Below, in pieces: positions 25,645-34,440 of a DNA stretch of 64,000 nt. Position numbers and translations under genes: made by a program. Under the pieces are notes generated by a model. That model ran no database searches, was not told the origin of the DNA, and was given only the letters and a program-made list of their open reading frames with translations. Position 1 is the stretch's first letter. Each line of letters begins with the position of its first letter. The DNA is from Sphingopyxis sp. H115 (GTDB lineage Bacteria; Pseudomonadota; Alphaproteobacteria; Sphingomonadales; Sphingomonadaceae), in NCBI RefSeq assembly GCF_001468465.1, contig NZ_LNSA01000013.1, positions 50,830 to 114,829 of the forward strand, read 5' to 3'.

Positions 25645-26297
25645 CACGCGCCGTCCTTCGCCGCACTGCGTTGGCCACGGCGCTTGTGCCGTTCGCGCTC
25701 GTCGCAAACATGCCGAGCGCCAGTGCAAAGGATTATGGTCAGCAAGGTGCCGTGTTCCGGATTTCCGAGCCCGATCTCCTGCGCACGATCGAGCAGAAGC
25801 TTCGCACGCTCGAGGCGAGCGGCGGCATCGAACGGATGAACGCGGAACTGACCCGACGCACGGAAGCTGGCGTCCGCCGTCCCCGACCCGTCGTCGGCAT
25901 CGCGCTTGCCGTTCGCGAGCGGAGCTGGATCTTCGACCCGACAATGCAGGTCGACAAGGATATTCTCGACAACAAGGGCAATGTCATCGCGCGCGCTGGC
26001 CAGCGCGTGAATCCTCTGGATTTCGTGACGATCCGTCAAAAGCTCGTGTTCATCGACGGCGATGACCGCGACCAGATACATTGGGCACTGCGCCGCTTCG
26101 ATGACCGCGGCGCCAAGCTCATCATGGTCAAGGGGGCGCCGCTTGATGCGATGACCACCCATCAGCGCCGCTTCTATTTCGACCAGGGCGGGTTTCTTGT
26201 CGGCCGCTTCGGGATCCGAGCGGTGCCGGCGGTGGTCGAACCGAACGGGAAGACGATGCGGGTTTCTGAAATCCCGCTCGGTGTGGGGCGCAAATGA
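25641..26297 (+). CDS. traW: TraW, F-type assembly protein
   Basis: 218 residues from ATG 25641, which overlaps the peptidase stop (ATGA) and yields a signal peptide ending A-S-A-K. The TraW domain contains R-E-R-S-W-I-F-D-P-T and F-I-D-G-D-D. TraW acts in the periplasm with TrbC. Its end overlaps traU by four bases. Confidence 0.9.
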   Translation: MTRAVLRRTALATALVPFALVANMPSASAKDYGQQGAVFRISEPDLLRTIEQKLRTLEASGGIERMNAELTRRTEAGVRRPRPVVGIALAVRERSWIFDPTMQVDKDILDNKGNVIARAGQRVNPLDFVTIRQKLVFIDGDDRDQIHWALRRFDDRGAKLIMVKGAPLDAMTTHQRRFYFDQGGFLVGRFGIRAVPAVVEPNGKTMRVSEIPLGVGRK

Positions 26298-27358
26298 GCT
26301 CCCGCCTCTCCAAATCTGTCGGCGGGATCGTCAGGGCCGCTCGCACGTCCGTTCGCGCCGCGCTCGCGGCGCTGACCTTCGCGATCCTTGCTCCCGTAAC
26401 CGCTGGGGCCGCGGGGATCGATGGGACGCCGGGGAAGTGTACGGGCAAGTTCGTGAACCCCATCACGGACGTCTGCTGGTCGTGCCTGTTTCCGTTGTCG
26501 GTGGGTGGCCTGAAGATCATGCCGTCGGATCGACCCGACACGGACAATCCCGATCTCCCGATCTGCGCTTGCGGGTCGCCGCTCCCGCGCATTGGTGTAG
26601 CGATGGGCTTTTGGGAGCCGGTACGCCTTGCCGATGTCACGATGAAGCCGTGGTGCTTTGCGAGCCTCGGCGGCAAGAAGATCTCGCCGGGGTTCAATAT
26701 CGGCCACGGCCGCGCGGCGGATAGCGTGGACGGACATGATCGCGGCGCGAAATGGCACGTCCATTGGTATGTCTATCCGTTGCTCTACTGGATGGAGCTC
26801 CTGACGGACGTTGCCTGCCTCGAGCAGTCGTCATTCGACATCGCCTATGTCACCGAAATCGATCCGCTCTGGCAGGATGATACGCTGACGGCGCTGATCA
26901 ATCCGGAAGTCGCACTCTTTGCCAATCCGCTCGCGCAAACGGCGTGCGCGGCAGACTGTGGCGCCGCCACCGGTAAACTTCCGCTCGACCCGCTCTTCTG
27001 GTGCGCTGGCTGCCTCGGGCCGATGTATCCGATGAACGGAAACATCTCCGCGCACATCGGCCACGTTCAGTCGAGCCGGCTCGCACTGTCGCGCTTCGCT
27101 TTCAAGCTTCATCGGCAAGGTATCGCGTGGGGGACGATGGGCAAGAAGGGGCTCTGCGGCAAATACATCATGCCGATCATGAAGAAGCAGCAATATCGGT
27201 TCCAGGCCACGGTGCCGTCGCCGATGGTGAAGGGACGCTGGGCCTGCCCGCCGATCGGCGCCTCCGACATGAAGCCGGGATCCGGCAACACCTATCCCGC
27301 CGTTGGCGAAGACATGGGCTATCTTGTTTGGAGGAAGCGAAATTGCTGCGTCCTTTGA
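26294..27358 (+). CDS. traU: TraU, F-type DNA-transfer protein
   Basis: 354 residues. A signal peptide (to ~A-G-A-A-G) is followed by the TraU pattern C-T-G-K-F-V-N-P-I-T-D-V-C-W-S-C and many paired cysteines (for example C-A-G-C-L-G-P-M-Y-P). F TraU is periplasmic and needed mainly for DNA transfer. The many cysteines fit the dsbC-like gene in the operon. Confidence 0.95.
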   Translation: MSSRLSKSVGGIVRAARTSVRAALAALTFAILAPVTAGAAGIDGTPGKCTGKFVNPITDVCWSCLFPLSVGGLKIMPSDRPDTDNPDLPICACGSPLPRIGVAMGFWEPVRLADVTMKPWCFASLGGKKISPGFNIGHGRAADSVDGHDRGAKWHVHWYVYPLLYWMELLTDVACLEQSSFDIAYVTEIDPLWQDDTLTALINPEVALFANPLAQTACAADCGAATGKLPLDPLFWCAGCLGPMYPMNGNISAHIGHVQSSRLALSRFAFKLHRQGIAWGTMGKKGLCGKYIMPIMKKQQYRFQATVPSPMVKGRWACPPIGASDMKPGSGNTYPAVGEDMGYLVWRKRNCCVL

Positions 27359-28113
27359 AAAACCTTTCCGAAAAAGGGAAGTTCTTTGCCGGTGCCGCGA
27401 TCCTGTCGGTTTGCGGTGGCGGCATTGCCCTCGCGCAGAACGTCGAGGGGCTCGACATTCAGCAGATTATTGGTCGCGGCGAAGCGGCCGATGCAGACGC
27501 GGAAGCGCTCATCCGCGAGGTTTCGCGCCGCGGCGATGAGATGCGAGCGGAGGCGAAGGATGCTGCCGACGCCGGCAATCGCAATCTGGCCGAGAATAAG
27601 GGTGTGCTTGGCGGCGGACCAACGGGGCCGATCGATTTCGACCAGATGCTTGCCGCGTCGACCGATCTCGAGGCGAGCGACAAGGGGGCGCCGCAGCTCA
27701 TCGTCTTCGCCTCCCTGTCGATGCCGGAACAGAGCCTGAAAAAGCTCATTCGCGATACCGCGAAGGCGGGTGGAACCGTCGTCTTCAATGGTTTCCCCGG
27801 CAACTCCATGAAAGCCTTTCAGCAGGGCATCATGAAGGTGGTCGACAACCAGGACGCTTACGGGAGCATCGGGATCGACCCGCGACTGTTCCGCGCGTTC
27901 GATGTGACCGCCGTGCCCGCGATCGTCGTCGTGACGTCCGATTTTGAACTGTGCGACGGTTTCGACTGCCGAACGATGGTTCCGCCCTTCGACCGGATGA
28001 CCGGAAACGTACCGCTCGAATATGCGCTGGAGACCTTTGTTGACGGGCGGGGCCCGGGATCGGCGATCGCGAACCAGGCACTGTCCCGGTTGAAAAGGGG
28101 GCAGGGGTCATGA
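27343..28113 (+). CDS. trbC: TrbC, F-type transfer protein (TTG start)
   Basis: 256 residues. The frame is open far upstream inside traU, but TTG 27343 with GGAGGAAGCG before it gives a signal peptide (C-G-G-G-I-A-L-A-Q) and a normal length. The C-terminal TrbC domain has a thioredoxin-like layout (I-V-F-A-S-L-S-M-P, V-T-A-V-P-A-I-V-V) without C-x-x-C. It acts with TraW in pilus assembly. It overlaps traU by 16 bases and traN by four. Confidence 0.88.
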   Translation: MLRPLKNLSEKGKFFAGAAILSVCGGGIALAQNVEGLDIQQIIGRGEAADADAEALIREVSRRGDEMRAEAKDAADAGNRNLAENKGVLGGGPTGPIDFDQMLAASTDLEASDKGAPQLIVFASLSMPEQSLKKLIRDTAKAGGTVVFNGFPGNSMKAFQQGIMKVVDNQDAYGSIGIDPRLFRAFDVTAVPAIVVVTSDFELCDGFDCRTMVPPFDRMTGNVPLEYALETFVDGRGPGSAIANQALSRLKRGQGS

Positions 28114-31100
28114 TCTATGCTATGAATGGCGCTGCAATTGACCAGAGGGTTGGAACTGGCTGTCTCGGCCGTCGCTTCAGCCGCTCGATGGTCGCGATCG
28201 CGGCCGCGCTTTCTATGGCTATCGGTCCGATGCCCGTCGTTCGGGCTCAGACCGCCCCGTCGGGCGACATCACGTCTGCGCAGAAAGACGGCGAAGCCTT
28301 CGCCAAAACGGGCAAAGAAGGCGCAGCCTCGATTCCGGATCAGGAAGTCACCGGGGACGTCATCCCCGGGTACTCCACCGCTCCAAGCGATCTGTCGAAT
28401 CTCTTCGGGAGCGATGACGGCGCTTTGAACTCCGCCGGTGGCTCGGCCGTCGGCAATGAAGCTTGGGAAGTCATGATGGGCGCCGATGCAAATCGCGCGA
28501 CTGTCGACCCTGCGTCGTTCGAGGACATCATCAAGAAGGGCGAGGAGATCAACGAAAACGCCGGCAGCTCCGAGCTCGGCGAAGACATCAGCAACACGCC
28601 GGGAACCTGCGAAGAGGTCAAAGTCGGCGAGAAGCAGGATTATTACGACGCGACCTGCGATGTCGGCGTCACCGTGACGACGCCCGATCGCGTCGAGGAG
28701 CTGAGCTGCCCCGATGGCTATACGCTGGTTGGGCGGACTTGCTCCAAAACGCTGACGCAGCCTGCGGACGTCACCTACACCTGTCCGGACGGCGGTGTGC
28801 TGCAGGGCACAACCTGCGTGGTCACTCAGCCGGCGTCCGTGTCGAGCCATAGCTGTCCCGCGGGCTTCTCGCTGCAGGGGACAAATTGCGTTCGCACGAC
28901 GACTGAACCGGCGGTCATCACCGGCTACAGCTGCCCGGCAGACTATATGCTCGAAGGAGATCGTTGCGTCCGGACGCTCGAGCAATCGGCGACGCCCAAC
29001 TACAACTGCCCTGCAGGCTATGTGCTGGAAGGAACCACCTGTCGGTCGAAATCGACCTATGCCGCGACCGCAAGCTATAGCTGCCCGGCTGGCTATAACC
29101 TCTCCGGCACCACTTGTTCGCGGACGCTCTCGCAGCCAGCTGATGTCTATTATACCTGCCCTGCGGGTTACGATCTGAACGGCACGACCTGCACGCAGAC
29201 CGGGACCTATACGGCGGTTCCGAACTACAGCTGCCCGTCTGGTTATACCTTGTCGGGCACGACCTGCACTGCAACCGGAAGCTATGGTGCTACGCCCAAT
29301 TATAGCTGCCCGAATGGCGGCACGCTGCAGGGCACCGAATGCGTCACCTCGGGAAGCTATGCGGCGACCGCCAGCTATAGCTGCCCCAACGGTGGAACGC
29401 TGAACGGCACGAACTGCATGACGACATCGCAGACGCCGGGCACCCCGGTTTACCAATGCAGCGGTTGGGCGATTCCGATGGATCTCTATACCTTCGAGGG
29501 CGCGCCCTATTGCGGCATGGCGAAAACAGGGAAAACCTGTCCCACCGGTTGGATTGGTTTCTACAAGGAAGGCAAGGCTCAAGGCTACTCCGGCACGAAG
29601 TGCTTCTTCCACCCGAAAGTCAATTACACTTGCCCCGGCGCCTATGTCGTCGAAGGCTCGATGTGCACGATGGTTTCGGCAACGCCGGGGACTGTCTCCT
29701 ACAGCTGCCCGAATGGAGGAACCCTCAATGGTACGACGTGCCAAACGAGCTCGAGCAGCCCCGCCACCGTCACCTATAGCTGCCCGAGTGGCGGCACGCT
29801 TGCCGGCAACATCTGCAACACGAGCAGCTCGTTGCCGGCAACGGTCACGCATACCTGCCCTAATGGGGGCACGTTGAACGGAACGACCTGCACAATCGTC
29901 ACGTCGACGTCTGCGAGCCCGGTCTATTATTGTCCGTCGGGCTATAATCTGTCGGGAACCACTTGTTCGCGAACCGAAGAGTCGAGCGCGACGGTCACCT
30001 ACAGCTGCCCGAACGGTGGCTCGCTTTCGGGTTCGGTCTGCACGATCGATCTCGCTCAGCCGGCGGACGTGACCTATAGCTGTCCATCGGGCTGGGAGGT
30101 CCAGGGCGACAAGTGCCGGTCGGTTCTCTCGCAACCCGCGACGCCGATCTTTTCGTGTCCGTCGGGGTACAGCCTCAGCGGCAATATGTGCAGCAAGACC
30201 GAAACCCAGCCTGCGACGCCCAATTATAGCTGTCCGACCGACTTCACTCTGTCGGGTACGACCTGCACCAAGACCTATCCCGCGCAGCCCAATTACAGTT
30301 GTCCCGCGAATTATACGCTTTCGGGGACAACCTGTTCGATGACGCTGTCACTGCCTGCAACCGTCACGATGGTCTGTCCCCCGGGAGCCACCGAGCAGAA
30401 TGGCACTTGCTATGGCGAGAGCGCGGGCCAGAGCGAATGCGCGGAGCTCGAGGCCAATCCAAAATGCAGCCATGTGCGCGATACCTGCCTCGACGAAGAG
30501 CCGAACGGCCCCTGCAAGGTCATGGAGCGGACGTTCAAATGTCCGATCCCGAATTCGCCGCCGACCGATGTGAAGGAATATGTCTGCGGCGGATCGATGT
30601 ATTGCATCAACGGGAGCTGCAGCGAGATTGAGGACGAAGCGTCGAACGAGTTCAAGGATGCTCTCGTTGCGATGGGCGCGATCGACCAGGTCGGTAAGGA
30701 ATTCGACCCCGACACCTTGGGTCTGTTCAAAGGCACGCGCGAGACGTGCCACAAGCCCGTATTCGGGCTGGTCAACTGTTGCGCCGGCAAGGTGTCCGGT
30801 CTGTTCTCGGGCGGTGTTGCCGCCGCAGCTGCATGGGCCGGGCTTAGTGGGGGTCCGGCGGCGCTGGCGGGCGTTGCCACCCAATTCTTGACCACCTTCC
30901 TTTGCTCGAATGAAGAAAAGCAGCTCGACGTGAAGGATCGCCTCGGTCTGTGCGTCTCGATCGGCAGCTATTGTTCGTCGAGCTTCCTCGGCGTCTGCCA
31001 GACCAAGCGCAAAGCCTATTGCTGCTTTGAATCGAAGCTGACGCGCATCCTGCAGGAGCAGGGGCGGCCGCAAATCAACAAGCCGTGGGACAAACCGAAG

Positions 31101-31286
31101 GAGGAGCAGTGCAAAGGCTTCACCGTCGAGGAATTCTCGCGCCTTGATCTCAGCAAAATGGACTTCTCGGACATCTACGCGGATTTTCTCGAAGCCGTGA
31201 AGCTGCCCGACGAAGCGCAGATGGCGAGCGACATCCAGGCGAAGATCGACGCCTATTACAAGCAGCATGGACCGGGAGGGAATTGA
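28110..31286 (+). CDS. traN: TraN, mating-pair stabilisation protein with long Cys-repeat stalk
   Basis: 1058 residues, much longer than F TraN (~600). A signal peptide ends near V-V-R-A-Q (~residue 47). Residues ~198-770 are about 21 repeats of ~25 residues of the form Y-S-C-P-x-G-Y-x-L-x-G-T-T-C, with a Thr/Ser-Pro-Ala linker. One longer insert (~residues 450-505) carries several more cysteines. The C-terminal third holds the usual Cys-rich TraN domain (G-L-V-N-C-C-A-G-K). TraN sits in the donor outer membrane and contacts recipient receptors. The repeats probably form a disulfide-stapled stalk. Confidence 0.93.
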   Translation: MIYAMNGAAIDQRVGTGCLGRRFSRSMVAIAAALSMAIGPMPVVRAQTAPSGDITSAQKDGEAFAKTGKEGAASIPDQEVTGDVIPGYSTAPSDLSNLFGSDDGALNSAGGSAVGNEAWEVMMGADANRATVDPASFEDIIKKGEEINENAGSSELGEDISNTPGTCEEVKVGEKQDYYDATCDVGVTVTTPDRVEELSCPDGYTLVGRTCSKTLTQPADVTYTCPDGGVLQGTTCVVTQPASVSSHSCPAGFSLQGTNCVRTTTEPAVITGYSCPADYMLEGDRCVRTLEQSATPNYNCPAGYVLEGTTCRSKSTYAATASYSCPAGYNLSGTTCSRTLSQPADVYYTCPAGYDLNGTTCTQTGTYTAVPNYSCPSGYTLSGTTCTATGSYGATPNYSCPNGGTLQGTECVTSGSYAATASYSCPNGGTLNGTNCMTTSQTPGTPVYQCSGWAIPMDLYTFEGAPYCGMAKTGKTCPTGWIGFYKEGKAQGYSGTKCFFHPKVNYTCPGAYVVEGSMCTMVSATPGTVSYSCPNGGTLNGTTCQTSSSSPATVTYSCPSGGTLAGNICNTSSSLPATVTHTCPNGGTLNGTTCTIVTSTSASPVYYCPSGYNLSGTTCSRTEESSATVTYSCPNGGSLSGSVCTIDLAQPADVTYSCPSGWEVQGDKCRSVLSQPATPIFSCPSGYSLSGNMCSKTETQPATPNYSCPTDFTLSGTTCTKTYPAQPNYSCPANYTLSGTTCSMTLSLPATVTMVCPPGATEQNGTCYGESAGQSECAELEANPKCSHVRDTCLDEEPNGPCKVMERTFKCPIPNSPPTDVKEYVCGGSMYCINGSCSEIEDEASNEFKDALVAMGAIDQVGKEFDPDTLGLFKGTRETCHKPVFGLVNCCAGKVSGLFSGGVAAAAAWAGLSGGPAALAGVATQFLTTFLCSNEEKQLDVKDRLGLCVSIGSYCSSSFLGVCQTKRKAYCCFESKLTRILQEQGRPQINKPWDKPKEEQCKGFTVEEFSRLDLSKMDFSDIYADFLEAVKLPDEAQMASDIQAKIDAYYKQHGPGGN
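28701..30417 (+). repeat. About 21 tandem ~75-bp coding repeats in traN
   Basis: In-frame repeats encode Y-x-C-P-(N/S/A)-G-(Y/G)-x-L-x-G-T-x-C followed by a 10-11 residue linker. Individual units differ at many third positions, so the array is old, yet the two cysteines are kept in nearly all. One unit near 29450-29625 is replaced by a longer, different Cys-containing segment. Confidence 0.9.
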
Positions 31287-31290
31287 CAGG

Positions 31291-31692
31291 ATGACCGACT
31301 CCACGCCGATCAGGGCCAACACTGAGCCTTCACCGGCAAATAATCCACCGCGGTCGCTGCGCGCCGTGGTGGCAGAGCGTTCGGATTTTCCGGACGTCAT
31401 GGTCCATGAGTGGACCGTCTTGAAGCTGTGCAGCGGTGACCAGCCGCTGGAGGCCGATGAGATCAAGTATTTGGTCGACGGATTTTTTTCTCCGCCGCTG
31501 ACGATGCTCGACCTTGCCGAGCTCGTCGATAGCCTCGTCGAAAAGGGCTGGCTGGGCTGGCAGGGAGATCGCTGGAAACTCCAAGCGACGACCTTAGGGC
31601 ACGAAGTTTTAGCGCGCATCGGAGGCTCGTTCAGGCTAGCCGACTTTTCGGCTGACTTGGTCAGCATGGCGAAAGGGAGGCCGGACAGATGA
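31291..31692 (+). CDS. Winged-helix-like small protein A in the tra operon
   Basis: 133 residues from ATG 31291, 4 bases after the traN stop. The central part (L-E-A-D-E-I-K-Y-L-V...L-V-D-S-L-V-E-K-G-W-L...T-T-L-G-H-E-V-L) looks like a winged helix. It aligns with the next gene (E-K-x-W-L and T-x-L-G-x-E-V-L), so the pair is a tandem duplication. Such cytoplasmic proteins are unexpected among periplasmic assembly genes; a regulatory role is possible. Confidence 0.65.
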   Translation: MTDSTPIRANTEPSPANNPPRSLRAVVAERSDFPDVMVHEWTVLKLCSGDQPLEADEIKYLVDGFFSPPLTMLDLAELVDSLVEKGWLGWQGDRWKLQATTLGHEVLARIGGSFRLADFSADLVSMAKGRPDR

Positions 31693-31716
31693 TCGTCTGC
31701 GAGGCCAGCAAGGGAG

Positions 31717-32127
31717 ATGCCGCGCATGGACAAGGACGAGTTCGATCGCTTGAGCCCCGAGGAGCGCAAAGCGCATCTCGAGCGGGTCGAGCGCATCATT
31801 ATGGCGCCAGGCCACTGGCCCGACGTAAACAGTCTGCAGCTCGGTTTGCTGCTGCGAGCCGGCGGGGACGTTCCGGTTCCGCCCGACGAAATCATGCTGT
31901 CGATGCAAAACTGGTTCGGAATCAATCCGCAAGAGTTGGCGGACATCTGCAAGCCGATGATCGAAAAGGAATGGCTCTCGGTGGATGCGGAGGGCGCATT
32001 TCATACCACCCCGCTCGGGCGGGAGGTGCTCGATATGCACAAATCCCCGCTCACCAAAGCCGTGATGTGGTCCATCCGGAGCGGGCTTACCAACATGGAG
32101 GAGAAAAATGAGGACGGCGATCCGTAA
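31717..32127 (+). CDS. Winged-helix-like small protein B in the tra operon
   Basis: 136 residues (a second Met at 31726 is possible). It shares P-P-D-E-I, E-K-E-W-L and T-T-P-L-G-R-E-V-L-D with protein A just upstream, and has an extra N-terminal helix rich in Glu/Arg. Its end overlaps traF by 20 bases. It is probably a paralogue with the same fold; function unknown. Confidence 0.65.
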   Translation: MPRMDKDEFDRLSPEERKAHLERVERIIMAPGHWPDVNSLQLGLLLRAGGDVPVPPDEIMLSMQNWFGINPQELADICKPMIEKEWLSVDAEGAFHTTPLGREVLDMHKSPLTKAVMWSIRSGLTNMEEKNEDGDP

Positions 32128-32968
32128 CGCAACTGCATTTGTCGGCGCTATCTTTGTCGCCGCGGGCACTCCCCTCCACGCACAGTCTCACCCCGATTCG
32201 GGTGAGTCGCAATCCTCGGCCGAAGAGCCACTGCCGGATGCGACAGACGAATCTCCCAATCAAGACTTCTACTGCGGTGCCCGGAAACTCGGGACCTGGT
32301 TCTATTGTGACAAGCCGAAACCGCGACCGAGTACCAAACCGGCGCCGGCAGTTGCTTCGGCGGCCGCCAGCGAACGGCTTGCGGCGATCAGCAAGCAACT
32401 GGACGAGCTGAAGGCACGAGCGATCCTCGAACCCTCGGAGCAGAATGTTACCGCCTATATTCGCTTCCAGCGCGAACAGCTCGATCGCGCGTCGACATTC
32501 TCCGATGTTTGGCAGCGCACGATGTGGCAAAATCCCGAATTGGACTACACGCTGCAGCGCCCGGTATCGACGCTCGCGAAACGAGCATGGATCGACAACC
32601 GCAAAGCCGAACAGGAAGCAGCGCTTCGCAATCTGTCGCGCCGCTATGGGATTTTCTATTTTTATGCGCAGAGCTGCGGAGCGTGCGACATTTTCGCTCC
32701 GATCCTGAAGTCGCTTGCGACTAGCAGCGGTTTCAATGTCGTCGCTGTGTCGATGGACGGTGGTCCGAACGGCGTGTTTCCGAATTACGTCGTCGACGTC
32801 GGTCAACACGCCAAGATGGGGCTGACCTCGAAGGCAACGCCGGCGCTCGTTCTCTATGACACCGTCAACCGGCGCCCCATCCCGATCGGCACCGGCATCC
32901 TGTCGGCCGACGAAATCACCGAACGCATTTTCACGCTCACGAGCACCAAAGTTGGGAGCGACTTCTGA
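32108..32968 (+). CDS. traF: TraF, F-type periplasmic thioredoxin-like assembly protein
   Basis: 286 residues. A signal peptide ends near L-H-A-Q. The C-terminal thioredoxin fold keeps S-C-G-A-C-D (Cys190, Cys193) and a cis-Pro (A-T-P-A-L). Many F-type TraF proteins have lost this C-x-x-C, so here it may still be redox-active. It overlaps traH by one base. Confidence 0.9.
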   Translation: MRTAIRNATAFVGAIFVAAGTPLHAQSHPDSGESQSSAEEPLPDATDESPNQDFYCGARKLGTWFYCDKPKPRPSTKPAPAVASAAASERLAAISKQLDELKARAILEPSEQNVTAYIRFQREQLDRASTFSDVWQRTMWQNPELDYTLQRPVSTLAKRAWIDNRKAEQEAALRNLSRRYGIFYFYAQSCGACDIFAPILKSLATSSGFNVVAVSMDGGPNGVFPNYVVDVGQHAKMGLTSKATPALVLYDTVNRRPIPIGTGILSADEITERIFTLTSTKVGSDF

Positions 32969-34416
32969 TGACCGGAATCACATTCATCGCGCGGATCCGC
33001 GTAGCAGTCTCGCGCATCCGCATCGGCGTCATTGCCCTGTCGGTGGCCGCCGCGCCAGCACAGGCTGGCGTTGGCGACGAAATGAGCGATTTCTTCAACG
33101 ATATGGGTGCTTCGGCGAATGCGACCGGCGCGACCGCCTATCAGGGTCAGTCCGCCGGCTATTATTCGCTGGGCTCGGTCTGGGCGCGTTTCCCACAGAA
33201 GAGCGTCTATCCTGCGAACATTCAGCTTCCGAAGGTTCGCGCCGGCTGTGGCGGTATCGACATATTCTCGGGTTCGTTCTCGTTCATCAATATGTCCGAG
33301 TTCGTCGCGAACCTGAAGGCGATCGCCAACAACGCGATCGGCTTCGCGTTTAAGCTCGCGATCGACAGCATCAGCCCGCAAATCGGCGGGGTGATGGATC
33401 AGCTTCAGGACATTGCCAACAAGGTGAACCAGTTCAACATGCAGAGCTGCGAGTCCGCCGCGGCGGCCGTCGGCGCGGTATGGCCGAAGGTCGATGCGGC
33501 CGAAGACCGCATCTGCCAGTCGATCGGCACGTCTGCTGGTCGGTTCTCGGACTGGGCGAAGTCGCGCCGGGGATGCGGCAACGGTGGCGAAAGATCTTCC
33601 ACAATCAATTCCAACACGGACCCCTCGCTTGCGGCAATGACTCCGGGGCCCAAAAATTACGCCTGGGACATGATCAAGCAATCGCCGCTCGAGAGCGCCG
33701 ATCGGCAGATGCGCGAGTTGGTGATGACGCTGACCGGGACGATCGTCGTCGGCAAGCGGCCGTCCGACAATGATCCGCTGCCGATCATTTATCGAGGCGA
33801 GGGCGATCCCGCGATCCTTGATGCGCTCCTCGATGGCGACAAGGCGATCGACGTCCTCGGCTGCGACGAGACGGACAAGTGCCTGGGCCCGGGCAAGCGC
33901 ACGATCCCGGCGCTGGGAGGGACAGCCCTCCGCCCGCGTGTTGCCGCTCTCATCCAGTCGATGAGCGATAAGGTTCGCACCAACGCGGCGCTGACCACGG
34001 AAGAGAAGAACCTTCTCGGTGTCGCCAGCATCCCGCTCTATAAGGTTGTCGCCGTGCAGGCGGCATCCGGCTTCAATCTCTCACCGGGCGAGCTGAATTC
34101 GCTGGCGGAGGTCACCGCGATCGATCTTCTCAATTCGATCGTCCAGCGGATGCTCGACCAAGTTGCTGCAGGCCAGTCGAACAACAGCAATCAGGCTGAC
34201 TCGGAGAACCTTCGGCAGTTCAACGAGCAGCTCGCGCGCGTCCGCCAGCGGCTGTTCGAGCGCGAAAGCACGGTGAACCAGCGCGTTACGCGGACGTTCG
34301 AAATCGTCGATCGCGCGATGATGATCGAAAGCACCCTGCAGACACGGATGGCGCCGGGAATGGCGGCCTCCCTCAACTTTTCCCGCGCCTTGTCGGCGCA
34401 AGGTTTGCGGCCCTGA
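32968..34416 (+). CDS. traH: TraH, F-type pilus assembly and mating-pair protein
   Basis: 482 residues. The signal peptide ends A-P-A-Q-A; the N-terminal part contains G-G-I-D-I-F-S-G-S-F-S-F-I, a TraH hallmark, and the C-terminal part is coiled-coil-rich. It is an outer-membrane-associated partner of TraF, TraU and TrbI. Length and order are standard. Confidence 0.95.
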   Translation: MTGITFIARIRVAVSRIRIGVIALSVAAAPAQAGVGDEMSDFFNDMGASANATGATAYQGQSAGYYSLGSVWARFPQKSVYPANIQLPKVRAGCGGIDIFSGSFSFINMSEFVANLKAIANNAIGFAFKLAIDSISPQIGGVMDQLQDIANKVNQFNMQSCESAAAAVGAVWPKVDAAEDRICQSIGTSAGRFSDWAKSRRGCGNGGERSSTINSNTDPSLAAMTPGPKNYAWDMIKQSPLESADRQMRELVMTLTGTIVVGKRPSDNDPLPIIYRGEGDPAILDALLDGDKAIDVLGCDETDKCLGPGKRTIPALGGTALRPRVAALIQSMSDKVRTNAALTTEEKNLLGVASIPLYKVVAVQAASGFNLSPGELNSLAEVTAIDLLNSIVQRMLDQVAAGQSNNSNQADSENLRQFNEQLARVRQRLFERESTVNQRVTRTFEIVDRAMMIESTLQTRMAPGMAASLNFSRALSAQGLRP

Positions 34417-34440
34417 TTTCGGGCTGAAGGAGCGCGTGCG

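Noticed and set aside
27858..30134. A 758-residue minus-strand open frame opposite trbC/traN
   Set aside because: It is the mirror of the repeated traN codons, is Arg-rich and has no domain or ribosome site; traN on the plus strand has a full family match.
28701..30417. Possible CRISPR array because of regular ~75-bp repeats
   Set aside because: Repeats are in frame, differ at third codon positions and encode Cys-paired units of TraN; there are no identical repeats with unique spacers.
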